Shown: one piece after another, positions 1 through 5,088 of the stretch
Position numbering within the stretch: the first letter of the stretch is position 1
Layout: each line of letters starts with the position of its first letter
Assembly: GCA_030067055.1 (NCBI GenBank)
Contig: JASJAL010000282.1
Span: 1-5,088 of the forward strand
Origin: Kiloniellales bacterium
GTDB lineage: Bacteria > Pseudomonadota > Alphaproteobacteria > Kiloniellales > JAKSBE01
Direction: 5' to 3'
Length of the DNA stretch: 5,088 bases
The notes under the pieces: generated by a model
The model's database searches: none
Seen by the model: the letters and a program-made list of their open reading frames with translations, nothing else
Told to the model about the DNA's origin: nothing
Position numbers and translations under genes: made by a program

Positions 1-146
1 ACCTCTTCGCCCTGCCCGGCTCGCCCTCGGCCTGCAAGGACGGCTGGCAGGAGATCCTGCGCTACCAGCTCGACATCCGGCACCGGCCCTGCAACCTCGC
101 CGAGCTGATGCCGCGGCTCAAGGAGCACCTCGACGCGGCGGAATGA
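1..146 (+). CDS. moaB: MoaB, molybdenum cofactor biosynthesis protein (3' end only)
   Basis: The left edge cuts this gene, leaving about 47 C-terminal codons read in the frame starting at base 3 and ending with TGA at 144-146. The visible protein begins LFALPGSPSACKDGW and continues through a YQLDIRHRPCNLAELMPRL segment. E. coli MoaB ends in the same way, with a PGS-x-x-AC-x-x-x-W element followed by a QLD-x-R-x-RPCN motif, so the assignment is good although the molybdopterin-binding core is outside the window. MoaB/MogA family proteins bind molybdopterin and, in many bacteria, adenylylate it in the cytoplasm before metal insertion. The last 29 bp overlap the 3' end of the convergent minus-strand glycosyltransferase gene, so there is no room for a terminator between the two genes. 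Confidence 0.9.
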   Translation, partial: LFALPGSPSACKDGWQEILRYQLDIRHRPCNLAELMPRLKEHLDAAE

Positions 147-768
147 CCAGCCGGGTCCAGGTCGCCGGATCGACCTGTGCCAGGTCGGCGGCGGTATCGA
201 CGTCCTGAAGCTCGTCCAGAAGCACCATTTCCCCGACCATGTTCGCGCGGGTGTCCGCCAGCGCATTGGCGCCGCCCCAGCGCACCCCGGCGAAGGGCAG
301 CCGCAGTGCCGGGCGGCGCCGCGCTCCGATCAGCCAGTAGCCGCCGTCGTCCGCCGGCCCGAGCACGAAGTCCGCTGGTGCCAGGGCCCGGAAGGCTGCG
401 GCAATCCGCGGTGGGTCGATGCCCGGGATGTCGCTGCCGACGATCACCACCGGCCCGGGCGGCAGCCAGCGCAGCACCCGGCCCATGCGCGCCCCGAGAT
501 CGCCCCCGCCCTGGGCGAGCAAGGGCCCGCGATGCCGCCAGATAGCGGCCGAGCCGCGGGCGTCCACATCTGGGGTCACGGCGAGCCAGGTGGTCCAGCG
601 CGGATCGCCGGACAGCCGGCGCAGCAGGACCTGCGTGTTGAGGCGGTGGAAGCGCAGGGCGGCGAGCGCGCCCAGGTCCTTGGCCAGGCGCCGCTTGACC
701 CGCCCCAGGCGCGGGGCACGGGCGAAGATCACCAGGTGCCGGGCGGGTCTCCTTTGCGCGGGCGGCAA
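118..768 (-). CDS. DUF2064 / TIGR04282-type glycosyltransferase (rSAM/selenodomain-associated transferase 1)
   Basis: The product is a 216-residue cytoplasmic protein with the nucleotidyltransferase-like GT-A fold of the DUF2064 family. Visible family motifs are LVIFARAPRLGRVKRRLA (residues 12-29, the P-x-x-G-x-x-K-x-RL nucleotide-binding element), QGGGDLGARM (87-96), VVIVGSDIPGID (108-119, with the likely metal-binding Asp114), GPADDGGYWLIG (138-149) and DVDTAADL (190-197). The length is normal for the family. Databases call relatives arsenosugar biosynthesis or rSAM/selenodomain-associated glycosyltransferase, but the substrate here is unknown. The start is a TTG at 768. It lies 10 nt after the stop of the preceding glycosyltransferase gene, and GGATAGG, overlapping that stop, sits 9 nt upstream as a ribosome-binding site. 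No ATG start is available, because the family N-terminus (about residue 10) begins immediately downstream. It is very probably cotranscribed with the gene before it and overlaps moaB at its 3' end. The family call is firm and the physiological role is open. Confidence 0.9.
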   Translation of the reverse strand: MPPAQRRPARHLVIFARAPRLGRVKRRLAKDLGALAALRFHRLNTQVLLRRLSGDPRWTTWLAVTPDVDARGSAAIWRHRGPLLAQGGGDLGARMGRVLRWLPPGPVVIVGSDIPGIDPPRIAAAFRALAPADFVLGPADDGGYWLIGARRRPALRLPFAGVRWGGANALADTRANMVGEMVLLDELQDVDTAADLAQVDPATWTRLVIPPRRGAP

Positions 769-778
769 GGCGCGGCGC

Positions 779-1465
779 CTATCCGTAGAGCCGGCGCAGG
801 GTCGCCGGCGGCACGCCGAGGAAATAGAGCGTCAGGACCGAAAGGTTGCGCAGGGGCCTGAGGCACCAGCCGTCCCGGCGGTAGCGCGCGGCCGAGGTGA
901 CGGCCCGGCCCTCGAGGAGGGTCAGGCGCCGCCGACCGATGCGCCGGACCAGGTCGACGTCCTCCATCAGGACCAGCGGCCGGAAGCCGCCGACCGCCTC
1001 GTAGAATTCGCGCGAAATCAGCAATCCCTGGTCGCCGTAGGGCAATCCCAGCCAGCGGCTGCGCCAGTTGGCCAGGGCGGCGATGCCCCTGGCCGCGACA
1101 TGCGTGGCATCGAAGGCGAGCTTGAAGACGGCGGCGCGCTCGCCGCCCGGCGTCCGCCGGATGAACTCGGCCACTTCGGCGGCCCAGCCCGGCGCGAGCC
1201 GGGTATCGGCGTGCAGGAACAGGAGCCAGGGCGCGCCGCCGGCCGCCGCCCCCGCCGCCAGCTGCTGGCCACGGCCGGGCGCCGCGGAGATCACCCGCGC
1301 CGTCCCACCGCAGCGCGCTCGCAAGGCCGCTGCGTCATTGCCACAGACCAAGAGCACCTCCCCGATCAAGCCGGCCGCCCGGCCTTCTTCCAGGGCGGCC
1401 AGAGTCGCCACCAACTCCGGCGGCGCATCCAGCACGGGGATCACGATGTCGAGTTTCGCCGCCAT
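779..1465 (-). CDS. TIGR04283-type family 2 glycosyltransferase (rSAM/selenodomain-associated transferase 2)
   Basis: The product is a 228-residue protein with a GT-A fold. It starts with the first beta strand LDIVIPVL (5-12). It has the family element GRGQQLAAGA (64-73), LLFLHADTRL (81-90, where Asp87 stands in the DXD-like metal/nucleotide position), LPYGDQGLLIS (141-151), LMEDVDLVRRI (166-176, the likely catalytic ED pair) and a C-terminal TSAARYRRDGW (190-200) followed by a hydrophobic LYFLGVPP stretch. These match the transferase 2 family often paired with DUF2064 proteins. The usual VDGGS motif after the second strand is replaced by VCGND (40-44). I chose ATG at 1465 because it sits four residues before the first strand. 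The frame stays open upstream to a TTG at 1549, but the extra residues do not look like the family, and no strong ribosome-binding site precedes either start. The gene follows the VOC gene by 80 bp and precedes its partner by 10 nt. The acceptor sugar or arsenical is unknown. Confidence 0.9.
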   Translation of the reverse strand: MAAKLDIVIPVLDAPPELVATLAALEEGRAAGLIGEVLLVCGNDAAALRARCGGTARVISAAPGRGQQLAAGAAAGGAPWLLFLHADTRLAPGWAAEVAEFIRRTPGGERAAVFKLAFDATHVAARGIAALANWRSRWLGLPYGDQGLLISREFYEAVGGFRPLVLMEDVDLVRRIGRRRLTLLEGRAVTSAARYRRDGWCLRPLRNLSVLTLYFLGVPPATLRRLYG

Positions 1466-1545
1466 ATCGGCGTGATACCACAGCACGGGGCTCGCGGCAC
1501 CGGCTGGACATGGCGGGTCGAACAAACGGAGTTCAGATTTCGCCC

Positions 1546-2010
1546 TCAATCGCCTGCGGGATCGGGGGCCATGCCTTTCTTGGCCAGCTCTTCCAGCGCC
1601 TTTTCGGATTTCTCCAGGTGCGCCAGGCCCATGCCGCGCAGGACGTGGGGGGCCTTGGTGAACTGGATGTTCTGGTAGCCGACGATCTCGATGCGATTGC
1701 CCCAGGGGTCGAGGAAGTCGAGGAAGGGCCCTGGCAGGATCTCGACCTCCATCTCGTCGAGCCGCGCCCGCACCGCCTCCTTGTCGTCGACCACCAGCCC
1801 GAGGTGGCGGGCGTCGTCCGGCCCCTGACGGCGGCCCTTGGAGAAGTTGATGAACTGGTCGCCCAGGTAGATGAAGGCCGCGGTATCGCTCCGGCTCTGC
1901 AGCTCGAAGTCCAGGAAGGCGCCGTAGAAGTCGAGCGCCTCGCCGATGTCGCCGACCTCCAGCGCCACGTGGTTGAAGCCGATCGCGCGGGCTTTCTTGT
2001 CACCTGCCAT
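1546..2010 (-). CDS. VOC (glyoxalase/bleomycin resistance/dioxygenase) superfamily protein
   Basis: The product is a 154-residue soluble protein with two beta-alpha-beta-beta-beta modules. Module one starts with FNHVALEVGDIGEALDFYGAFL (12-33). Module two starts with RHLGLVVDDKEAVRARL (68-84) and ends in FLDFLDPWGNRIEIVGY (96-112), the typical DP-x-GN-x-IE-x-V signature. The probable metal ligands are His14, His69 and Glu108. The fourth ligand expected at the end of the first module is not obvious: Gln52 or Asn55 are candidates. A charged helical tail of about 40 residues (113-154) extends beyond the fold. The protein has no cysteine, so it lacks the vicinal thiols of ArsI C-As lyases, even though it is next to arsenosugar-type glycosyltransferases. 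The superfamily includes glyoxalases, dioxygenases, epimerases and antibiotic-resistance proteins, and I cannot choose among them. The ATG at 2010 follows a purine-rich AGGTGGA. It is the likely first gene of the minus-strand set with the two glycosyltransferases, though the 80-bp gap makes cotranscription less certain. Confidence 0.87.
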   Translation of the reverse strand: MAGDKKARAIGFNHVALEVGDIGEALDFYGAFLDFELQSRSDTAAFIYLGDQFINFSKGRRQGPDDARHLGLVVDDKEAVRARLDEMEVEILPGPFLDFLDPWGNRIEIVGYQNIQFTKAPHVLRGMGLAHLEKSEKALEELAKKGMAPDPAGD

Positions 2011-2071
2011 GCCGGTCCACCTGTCGATATCTCCCGGTCAAACCTCTGCCGGGGTGCTCGTCATCCATTTG

Positions 2072-2116
2072 GTGCCCGCCGGCCTTCGGCTAAGCGGAAA
2101 CCGAGGCTGCGGGCGC
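2072..2116 (-). terminator. Long imperfect hairpin 22 nt past the channel gene stop; possible terminator or leader structure
   Basis: An outer stem pairs 2072-2079 (GTGCCCGC) with 2109-2116 (GCGGGCGC). It has one G-T pair when read on the plus strand and one C-A mismatch on the minus strand. After a small internal loop, an inner stem pairs 2082-2089 (GCCTTCGG) with 2101-2107 (CCGAGGC), with one bulged base around an 11-nt loop. No T-run follows on either strand, so it is not a classical intrinsic terminator. On the minus strand it lies just after the channel gene stop and 61 nt before the VOC start. It could therefore be a 3' end stabiliser, a weak or Rho-assisted terminator, or an mRNA structure upstream of the VOC gene. 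Base pairing is seen directly and the role is inferred. Confidence 0.35.
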
Positions 2117-2138
2117 CAATCGCGGGCGAGACCGTCCG

Positions 2139-4502
2139 CTAGCGGGTATCCCCGGCTCCGGCGGCCGCGGCGGCCTGCTGGCGCTCGGCCTCGTCGTCCA
2201 GGATGCGGCGGGCGGCGGCCGCGGCGGCCTCCTTGGTCCGGCCGTCCTTGTCGGCGTCATCCGACACGTGGACGGTGACCTCGCGGCTGGCGAAGGTGAT
2301 GCCCTCCCGCTCGAAGGCGGCACGGATGCGGTGCAGCAGCTCGCGCCGCAGCACGAACTGCTCGCCGGGCTTGGCCATGAACTTGACCCGCAGGATCATG
2401 GCGGAATCCTCCATCTGCAGCACACCTTGCGACTTCGGCGGCTCGAGCAGCATCGGGCCCAGATCCGGGTCCTCGGCCATCTCCAGGCCGATCTGCTTGA
2501 CGATCTTCTTCACCTTCTGCGGATCGGTGTCGTAGGTCAGCCGCATCGGCAGCTTCATGATCGCCCAGTCGCGGGAATAGTTGGTCAGGGTCTTGATCTC
2601 GCCGAAGGGAATGGTGTTCAGCGCGCCGCGGTGATGGCGCAGGCGCAGGCTGCGGATCGAGATCTTCTCGACGGTGCCCTTCACGGACCCGATGTCGATG
2701 TACTCGCCCATGCGAAAGGCGTCGTCGATCAGGAAGAACGCCCCCGACACGATGTCGCGTACCAGGGTCTGGGCGCCGAAGCCGATGGCGATGCCGACCA
2801 CGCCGGCACCGGCCAGCAACGGGCCGATATTGACGCCGAGGCTCGAAAGCGCGGTCATCACAGCCATGACGACGATGGTCACGAAGGCGAAGGAGCGCAG
2901 GAGCGGCAGCAAGGTGGCCGCCCGGGTCGCCCCGGCACCGCCGCCCTCGCCGCCGACTTCTTGGGGCTGGGCCTCCTCGCCGCCGCCTTCGGCTTCCAGC
3001 CGACTGTCGATCATGGCGCGGACCAGCTGCCAGGCGACGTAGCCGACCAGGGCGGTGACGCCGACGTTGATCGAGGCCGCGACCAGCCAGCCGCCGATCC
3101 CGACGCCCTCCAGCGCCTCGAGGTGAAAGCCCCAGAGCGACAGGAAGATCGCCGCGGCGCCTACGACGATCAGGACGCGTATCGCGCGCCGGAGGGCGCC
3201 GCAGACGGCGCTGTCGGCGCCATAGCGCGCGGTCAGGAAGCGACCGATCATGATGTCGAGCGCCGGTGCCGCGACGAAGAGCAGCAGGCTGAAGAGGCCG
3301 GTGTTGGTGTCTTCCGTCTGCTCGCCCTGCAGCAGGAGTTTCCCGATGGATAGTCCGAAGATCAAAAGCATGTAGGCGCTGGCCAGGTAGTGCCAGCTGT
3401 CGGCCAAGAGGCGGCGTAGGTAGCTCCAGCCGCCGGTGTCCTCGGAGTCGCCACGGATCAGGACCGAGATCTCCTTGCGGATGCTCCACAGGCTGACGAT
3501 GAGAACGAGGATGAAGACCGAGGCGACCATGGTCACCAGGAACTGGTGCATCAGAGGCTCCGCGCCGTAGATCAGCAACAGAGCGCAGGTGAGAAAACCG
3601 AACTGGTAGATGATCGCCAGCGCCAGCATGAAGTGGCGAACGCGATATGTCGGGGCGTCTTCGAGCGGTATCAGCCGGTAGACCCGCCATTTTCGCGGCA
3701 GAAAGAACTCCGTGAATGCCATGACGAACAAGGTGCCGGCGGTCGCCGAGACGAAGGTGCCGAGGAAGAAGCGGGCCGCCTCGGCGCTGTGCCAGAAGAG
3801 GAAAACGACGACGATCGCCGCCAGGTAGAAGATCACCACGCCGGAAAGTTCCAGCAGCAGCCAGACGATGGCATCGCCAAGGACGGTCAGGGAGGCGTAG
3901 GCGCCGGCACTGGCACTGCGGGCCGCGATCCGTTCCTGATGCTTGCCGACGAAGCGGCGCCAAAAGAAACGCGCGGCGAACCCGACGGCGATGACGACGA
4001 TCAGCCCCAGAAGGGTCAGCAGGACACCGCCGCTGTCCTCCAGCCGGTCAGCGACAAGGGTGAACATCGAGGGTGCATTCGGCGCCTGGGCAAGAACCGC
4101 TGCAAGGTTGGTCCTCAAGGAACCGCCCACGTCTTCCATGCCCATCAGCATGCCGAGGGATCCCGCGTCGGCTTCGGCGGCTTCGGGCTTGGCAGCCTTG
4201 TCGAGTTGCTCGATGAGGATCGCGCGGACCTGCTCGTCGGAGAGCCCGGCAACCAGCCCTCGGACCTGCGCCGGCGTCAGCTCCGCCGGCAAAGCAACCT
4301 CGGCTGAGCCGGGCTCATCTTCGCTTGCGGTCTGGCCGATGAAGGCCTGGGCATGGGCCGCCTCGGGCGCCCAGGCGGCGGCGAGGACCACCAGCGCCAA
4401 AGCGAGCAGCAATCCGACCGGAGACGTCATGCGCCAACCCAGGGCCGACGCGCCTGCGCGACGGGATCTCCCGCTTCGAATCCTAGACATCGATCGCTCC
4501 AT
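2139..4502 (-). CDS. Large MscS-family mechanosensitive ion channel (YbiO-like)
   Basis: The product is a 787-residue inner-membrane channel that would open under membrane tension and release solutes after osmotic downshock. Counting from the ATG at 4502, an Arg-rich start is followed by a signal peptide (hydrophobic 28-46, AHA/QA cleavage near 52). Next comes a periplasmic stretch with an LTPAQVRGLVAGLSDEQVRA element (75-94), then about nine membrane helices between 158 and 496. A Gly/Glu-rich linker (504-524), another helix (531-554) and the MscS pore helix follow; the pore helix carries GIAIGFGAQTLVRDIVSG (570-587). The beta domain (FRMGEYIDIGSVKGTVE, 596-612, and LNTIPFGEIKTLTNYSRDW, 628-646) and an alpha/beta vestibule to about 747 come next, and then an Ala-rich charged tail. 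Size and order resemble E. coli YbiO (moderate-conductance channel, about 740 residues) more than small MscS. The frame is open upstream to a GTG at 4580. I reject that start because the likely promoter -10 lies inside it. ATG 4490, with GGAG 6 nt upstream, is an equally good start. The gene is divergent from the phosphotransferase gene. Confidence 0.93.
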   Translation of the reverse strand: MERSMSRIRSGRSRRAGASALGWRMTSPVGLLLALALVVLAAAWAPEAAHAQAFIGQTASEDEPGSAEVALPAELTPAQVRGLVAGLSDEQVRAILIEQLDKAAKPEAAEADAGSLGMLMGMEDVGGSLRTNLAAVLAQAPNAPSMFTLVADRLEDSGGVLLTLLGLIVVIAVGFAARFFWRRFVGKHQERIAARSASAGAYASLTVLGDAIVWLLLELSGVVIFYLAAIVVVFLFWHSAEAARFFLGTFVSATAGTLFVMAFTEFFLPRKWRVYRLIPLEDAPTYRVRHFMLALAIIYQFGFLTCALLLIYGAEPLMHQFLVTMVASVFILVLIVSLWSIRKEISVLIRGDSEDTGGWSYLRRLLADSWHYLASAYMLLIFGLSIGKLLLQGEQTEDTNTGLFSLLLFVAAPALDIMIGRFLTARYGADSAVCGALRRAIRVLIVVGAAAIFLSLWGFHLEALEGVGIGGWLVAASINVGVTALVGYVAWQLVRAMIDSRLEAEGGGEEAQPQEVGGEGGGAGATRAATLLPLLRSFAFVTIVVMAVMTALSSLGVNIGPLLAGAGVVGIAIGFGAQTLVRDIVSGAFFLIDDAFRMGEYIDIGSVKGTVEKISIRSLRLRHHRGALNTIPFGEIKTLTNYSRDWAIMKLPMRLTYDTDPQKVKKIVKQIGLEMAEDPDLGPMLLEPPKSQGVLQMEDSAMILRVKFMAKPGEQFVLRRELLHRIRAAFEREGITFASREVTVHVSDDADKDGRTKEAAAAAARRILDDEAERQQAAAAAGAGDTR
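2160..2230. repeat. Pair of 17-bp direct repeats encoding the Ala runs of the channel tail
   Basis: GGCGGCCGCGGCGGCCT occurs identically at 2160-2176 and 2214-2230. The copies are offset by 54 bp, exactly 18 codons, so both are read in the same frame of the channel gene. Each contains the palindrome GCGGCCGC and encodes part of an alanine run in the last 35 residues. This looks like low-complexity coding sequence and not a mobile or regulatory repeat. Slippage or local duplication is a plausible origin. Confidence 0.6.
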
Positions 4503-4513
4503 CCGCTCCCCCT
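4497..4513 (-). promoter_or_regulatory. Ribosome-binding region with two alternative starts for the MscS-family gene
   Basis: Read on the minus strand, AGGGGGAG (4506-4513) ends 3 nt before ATG 4502. GGATGGAG (4497-4504), which includes that ATG, ends 6 nt before the in-frame ATG 4490. Both ATGs have purine-rich sequence in range. The second has the more usual spacing, so the mature start may be four codons later than annotated. The region supports initiation here and not at the GTG at 4580. Confidence 0.5.
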
Positions 4514-4554
4514 GCCGCGGCCCCCGGTGGGTCCGGAGGTCGGCTGTGACGAGG

Positions 4555-4560
4555 ACTATA
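4555..4560 (-). promoter_or_regulatory. Possible -10 element for the MscS-family gene
   Basis: On the minus strand TATAGT matches the sigma-70 -10 consensus TATAAT at five of six positions and stands out as the most AT-rich spot in a GC-rich intergenic region. It would start transcription near 4548, giving a leader of about 46 nt before ATG 4502. No good -35 hexamer is present at 16 to 19 bp upstream (TCGGTG or similar), so an activator or another sigma factor may be involved. The call rests on one hexamer and its position. Confidence 0.35.
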
Positions 4561-4620
4561 AACCAGAATCCATCGTGCACCGAAAGGCTCGGGACCGGCC
4601 ACTCCGTGCCGGCGAAGGAT

Positions 4621-4648
4621 TTGACTCCCCCAGGCCAATGCCCTTAAT
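4621..4648 (+). promoter_or_regulatory. Possible sigma-70 promoter for the phosphotransferase gene
   Basis: TTGACT (4621-4626) matches the -35 consensus at five of six bases. CTTAAT (4643-4648), 16 bp further on, matches the -10 consensus at four of six. Transcription would start at about 4655, next to ATG 4656, which would make the message leaderless or nearly so. It would then also exclude the in-frame ATG at 4638. The match is visible in the sequence and promoter function is inferred. Confidence 0.35.
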
Positions 4649-4655
4649 CGCCGGA

Positions 4656-5088
4656 ATGCCTGATCGAATAGCTCTGCGCGCCGCGCTGATCCGGCTACCC
4701 GGCTTCGCGGAGGTCGAGCCGGCGGACCTGGTGCCGCTACAGGACAAGGGCCTGGCGCACGACCACATCCGGGTCGCCGGCCGCGGCCTGCTGCTGCGGG
4801 TGCCCAAGCAGAGCCAGTTCGGGCTCTCGGCCGAGGTCAACCTGCGCTACCAGGCAGCCTGCTTCGAGCGCGCCAGCCGCAGCGGCCAGGCGCCGCGGCT
4901 GCAAGGCCTTCTGCCCCCAACGGCGGCGCTGCCCATGGGCGCTCTGCTGGTCGAGGAGATCGCCGGCCGGCCGCCGCGTCTCCCGCAAGATCTGCCCGCC
5001 CTCGCCGCCTGCATGGCGCGGGTGCATTCCCTGCCGGTCCCGCCGCCCGAGCAGCGGCCGCCCCTGGAGGACCATCGCGACCCGGTGG
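4656..5088 (+). CDS. APH-fold phosphotransferase (aminoglycoside phosphotransferase / choline kinase family), 5' part
   Basis: An open frame of 144 codons runs from ATG 4656 off the right edge without a stop. The protein has the N-lobe pattern of the phosphotransferase enzyme family. A turn and strand GLAHDHIRVAGRGLLLRV (32-49) is followed by PKQSQFGLSAEVNLRYQAACFE, whose Lys51 may be the ATP-contacting lysine and Glu60 its helix partner. A linker ALLVEEIAGRPPRLP (96-110) corresponds to the hinge. LAACMARVHSLPVPPP (116-131) is like the LA-x-x-LH-x-LP element seen in this family. The catalytic H-x-D and the later D-x-D motifs would lie beyond the window, so activity cannot be judged. The name does not imply drug resistance: many relatives act on small metabolites or have unknown substrates. 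An in-frame ATG at 4638 is an alternative start. Neither start has a strong ribosome-binding site. The gene diverges from the MscS-family channel gene across 153 bp. Confidence 0.8.
   Translation, partial: MPDRIALRAALIRLPGFAEVEPADLVPLQDKGLAHDHIRVAGRGLLLRVPKQSQFGLSAEVNLRYQAACFERASRSGQAPRLQGLLPPTAALPMGALLVEEIAGRPPRLPQDLPALAACMARVHSLPVPPPEQRPPLEDHRDPV

Noticed and set aside
1466..1549. N-terminal extension of the TIGR04283-type transferase from TTG 1549
   Set aside because: The 28 added residues contain Pro/Cys-rich sequence without family similarity, and the GT-A fold begins right after ATG 1465.
419..1678. A 419-codon plus-strand open frame opposite both glycosyltransferase genes
   Set aside because: It lies antisense to two genes with clear family motifs, its translation is rich in Arg, Pro and Gln with no recognisable domain, and such frames are common on the opposite strand of GC-rich genes.
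2036..2041. TTGACC on the minus strand as a -35 element for the VOC gene
   Set aside because: No acceptable -10 hexamer occurs 15 to 19 bp downstream before the ATG (the 17-bp position reads GGACCG).
2268..3353. A 361-codon plus-strand open frame antisense to the channel gene
   Set aside because: The His/Asp/Gln-rich composition and absence of any motif fit the mirror of a GC-rich membrane protein gene, not a real protein.
2257..3963. A 568-codon minus-strand open frame in another frame of the channel gene
   Set aside because: Its translation is Arg-rich low-complexity sequence, while the overlapping frame shows membrane helices and the MscS signature.
4503..4580. N-terminal extension of the channel from GTG 4580
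   Set aside because: It would place the TATAGT element inside the coding region and add 26 residues before a good Shine-Dalgarno and ATG that lead directly into a signal peptide.
4595..4612. Small CCGGC/GCCGG inverted repeat in the divergent intergenic region
   Set aside because: A 5-bp GC stem with an 8-nt loop is expected by chance at this base composition and is not clearly placed as an operator.

Overview
The window is strongly GC-rich throughout, with long spurious open frames on the opposite strand of real genes, as expected for a GC-rich proteobacterium. The gene set (MoaB, paired rSAM/selenodomain-associated glycosyltransferases, a large YbiO-like MscS channel, an APH-fold phosphotransferase) fits a chromosomal region of an alphaproteobacterium, perhaps of the Rhodospirillales type. 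That placement is inferred from protein style and not from a marker gene. I see no rRNA, tRNA, CRISPR array, insertion sequence, integrase or phage gene.

Layout, left to right. (1) The 3' end of a plus-strand moaB gene (molybdenum cofactor synthesis) runs to 146. (2) A minus-strand set, read from right to left, consists of a VOC/glyoxalase-fold protein (2010 to 1546), a GT-A glycosyltransferase of the TIGR04283 type (1465 to 779) and a DUF2064/TIGR04282 nucleotidyltransferase-like glycosyltransferase (768 to 118). The last two are 10 nt apart and surely cotranscribed. The final gene overlaps moaB tail to tail by 29 bp. (3) A 128-bp gap (2011-2138) holds a long imperfect hairpin just past the end of the next gene. 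(4) A large minus-strand gene (4502 to 2139) encodes a mechanosensitive channel with a signal peptide, a periplasmic segment, about eleven membrane segments, an acidic Gly/Glu-rich linker, the conserved MscS pore helix and a cytoplasmic vestibule domain. (5) A 153-bp divergent intergenic region (4503-4655) carries promoter-like hexamers for both directions. (6) The 5' part of a plus-strand phosphotransferase of the aminoglycoside phosphotransferase fold begins at 4656 and runs off the right edge.

The genes do not form one obvious pathway. The only tight functional unit is the glycosyltransferase pair. Its family names in databases tie it to arsenosugar or rSAM/selenodomain clusters, but no ArsM methyltransferase or radical SAM partner lies in this window. 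The MscS channel would act in osmotic downshock relief at the inner membrane. I found no convincing undescribed system here. The most useful leads are the orphan glycosyltransferase pair, the altered nucleotide-binding motif of one of its members, and the hairpin between the channel gene and the VOC gene.
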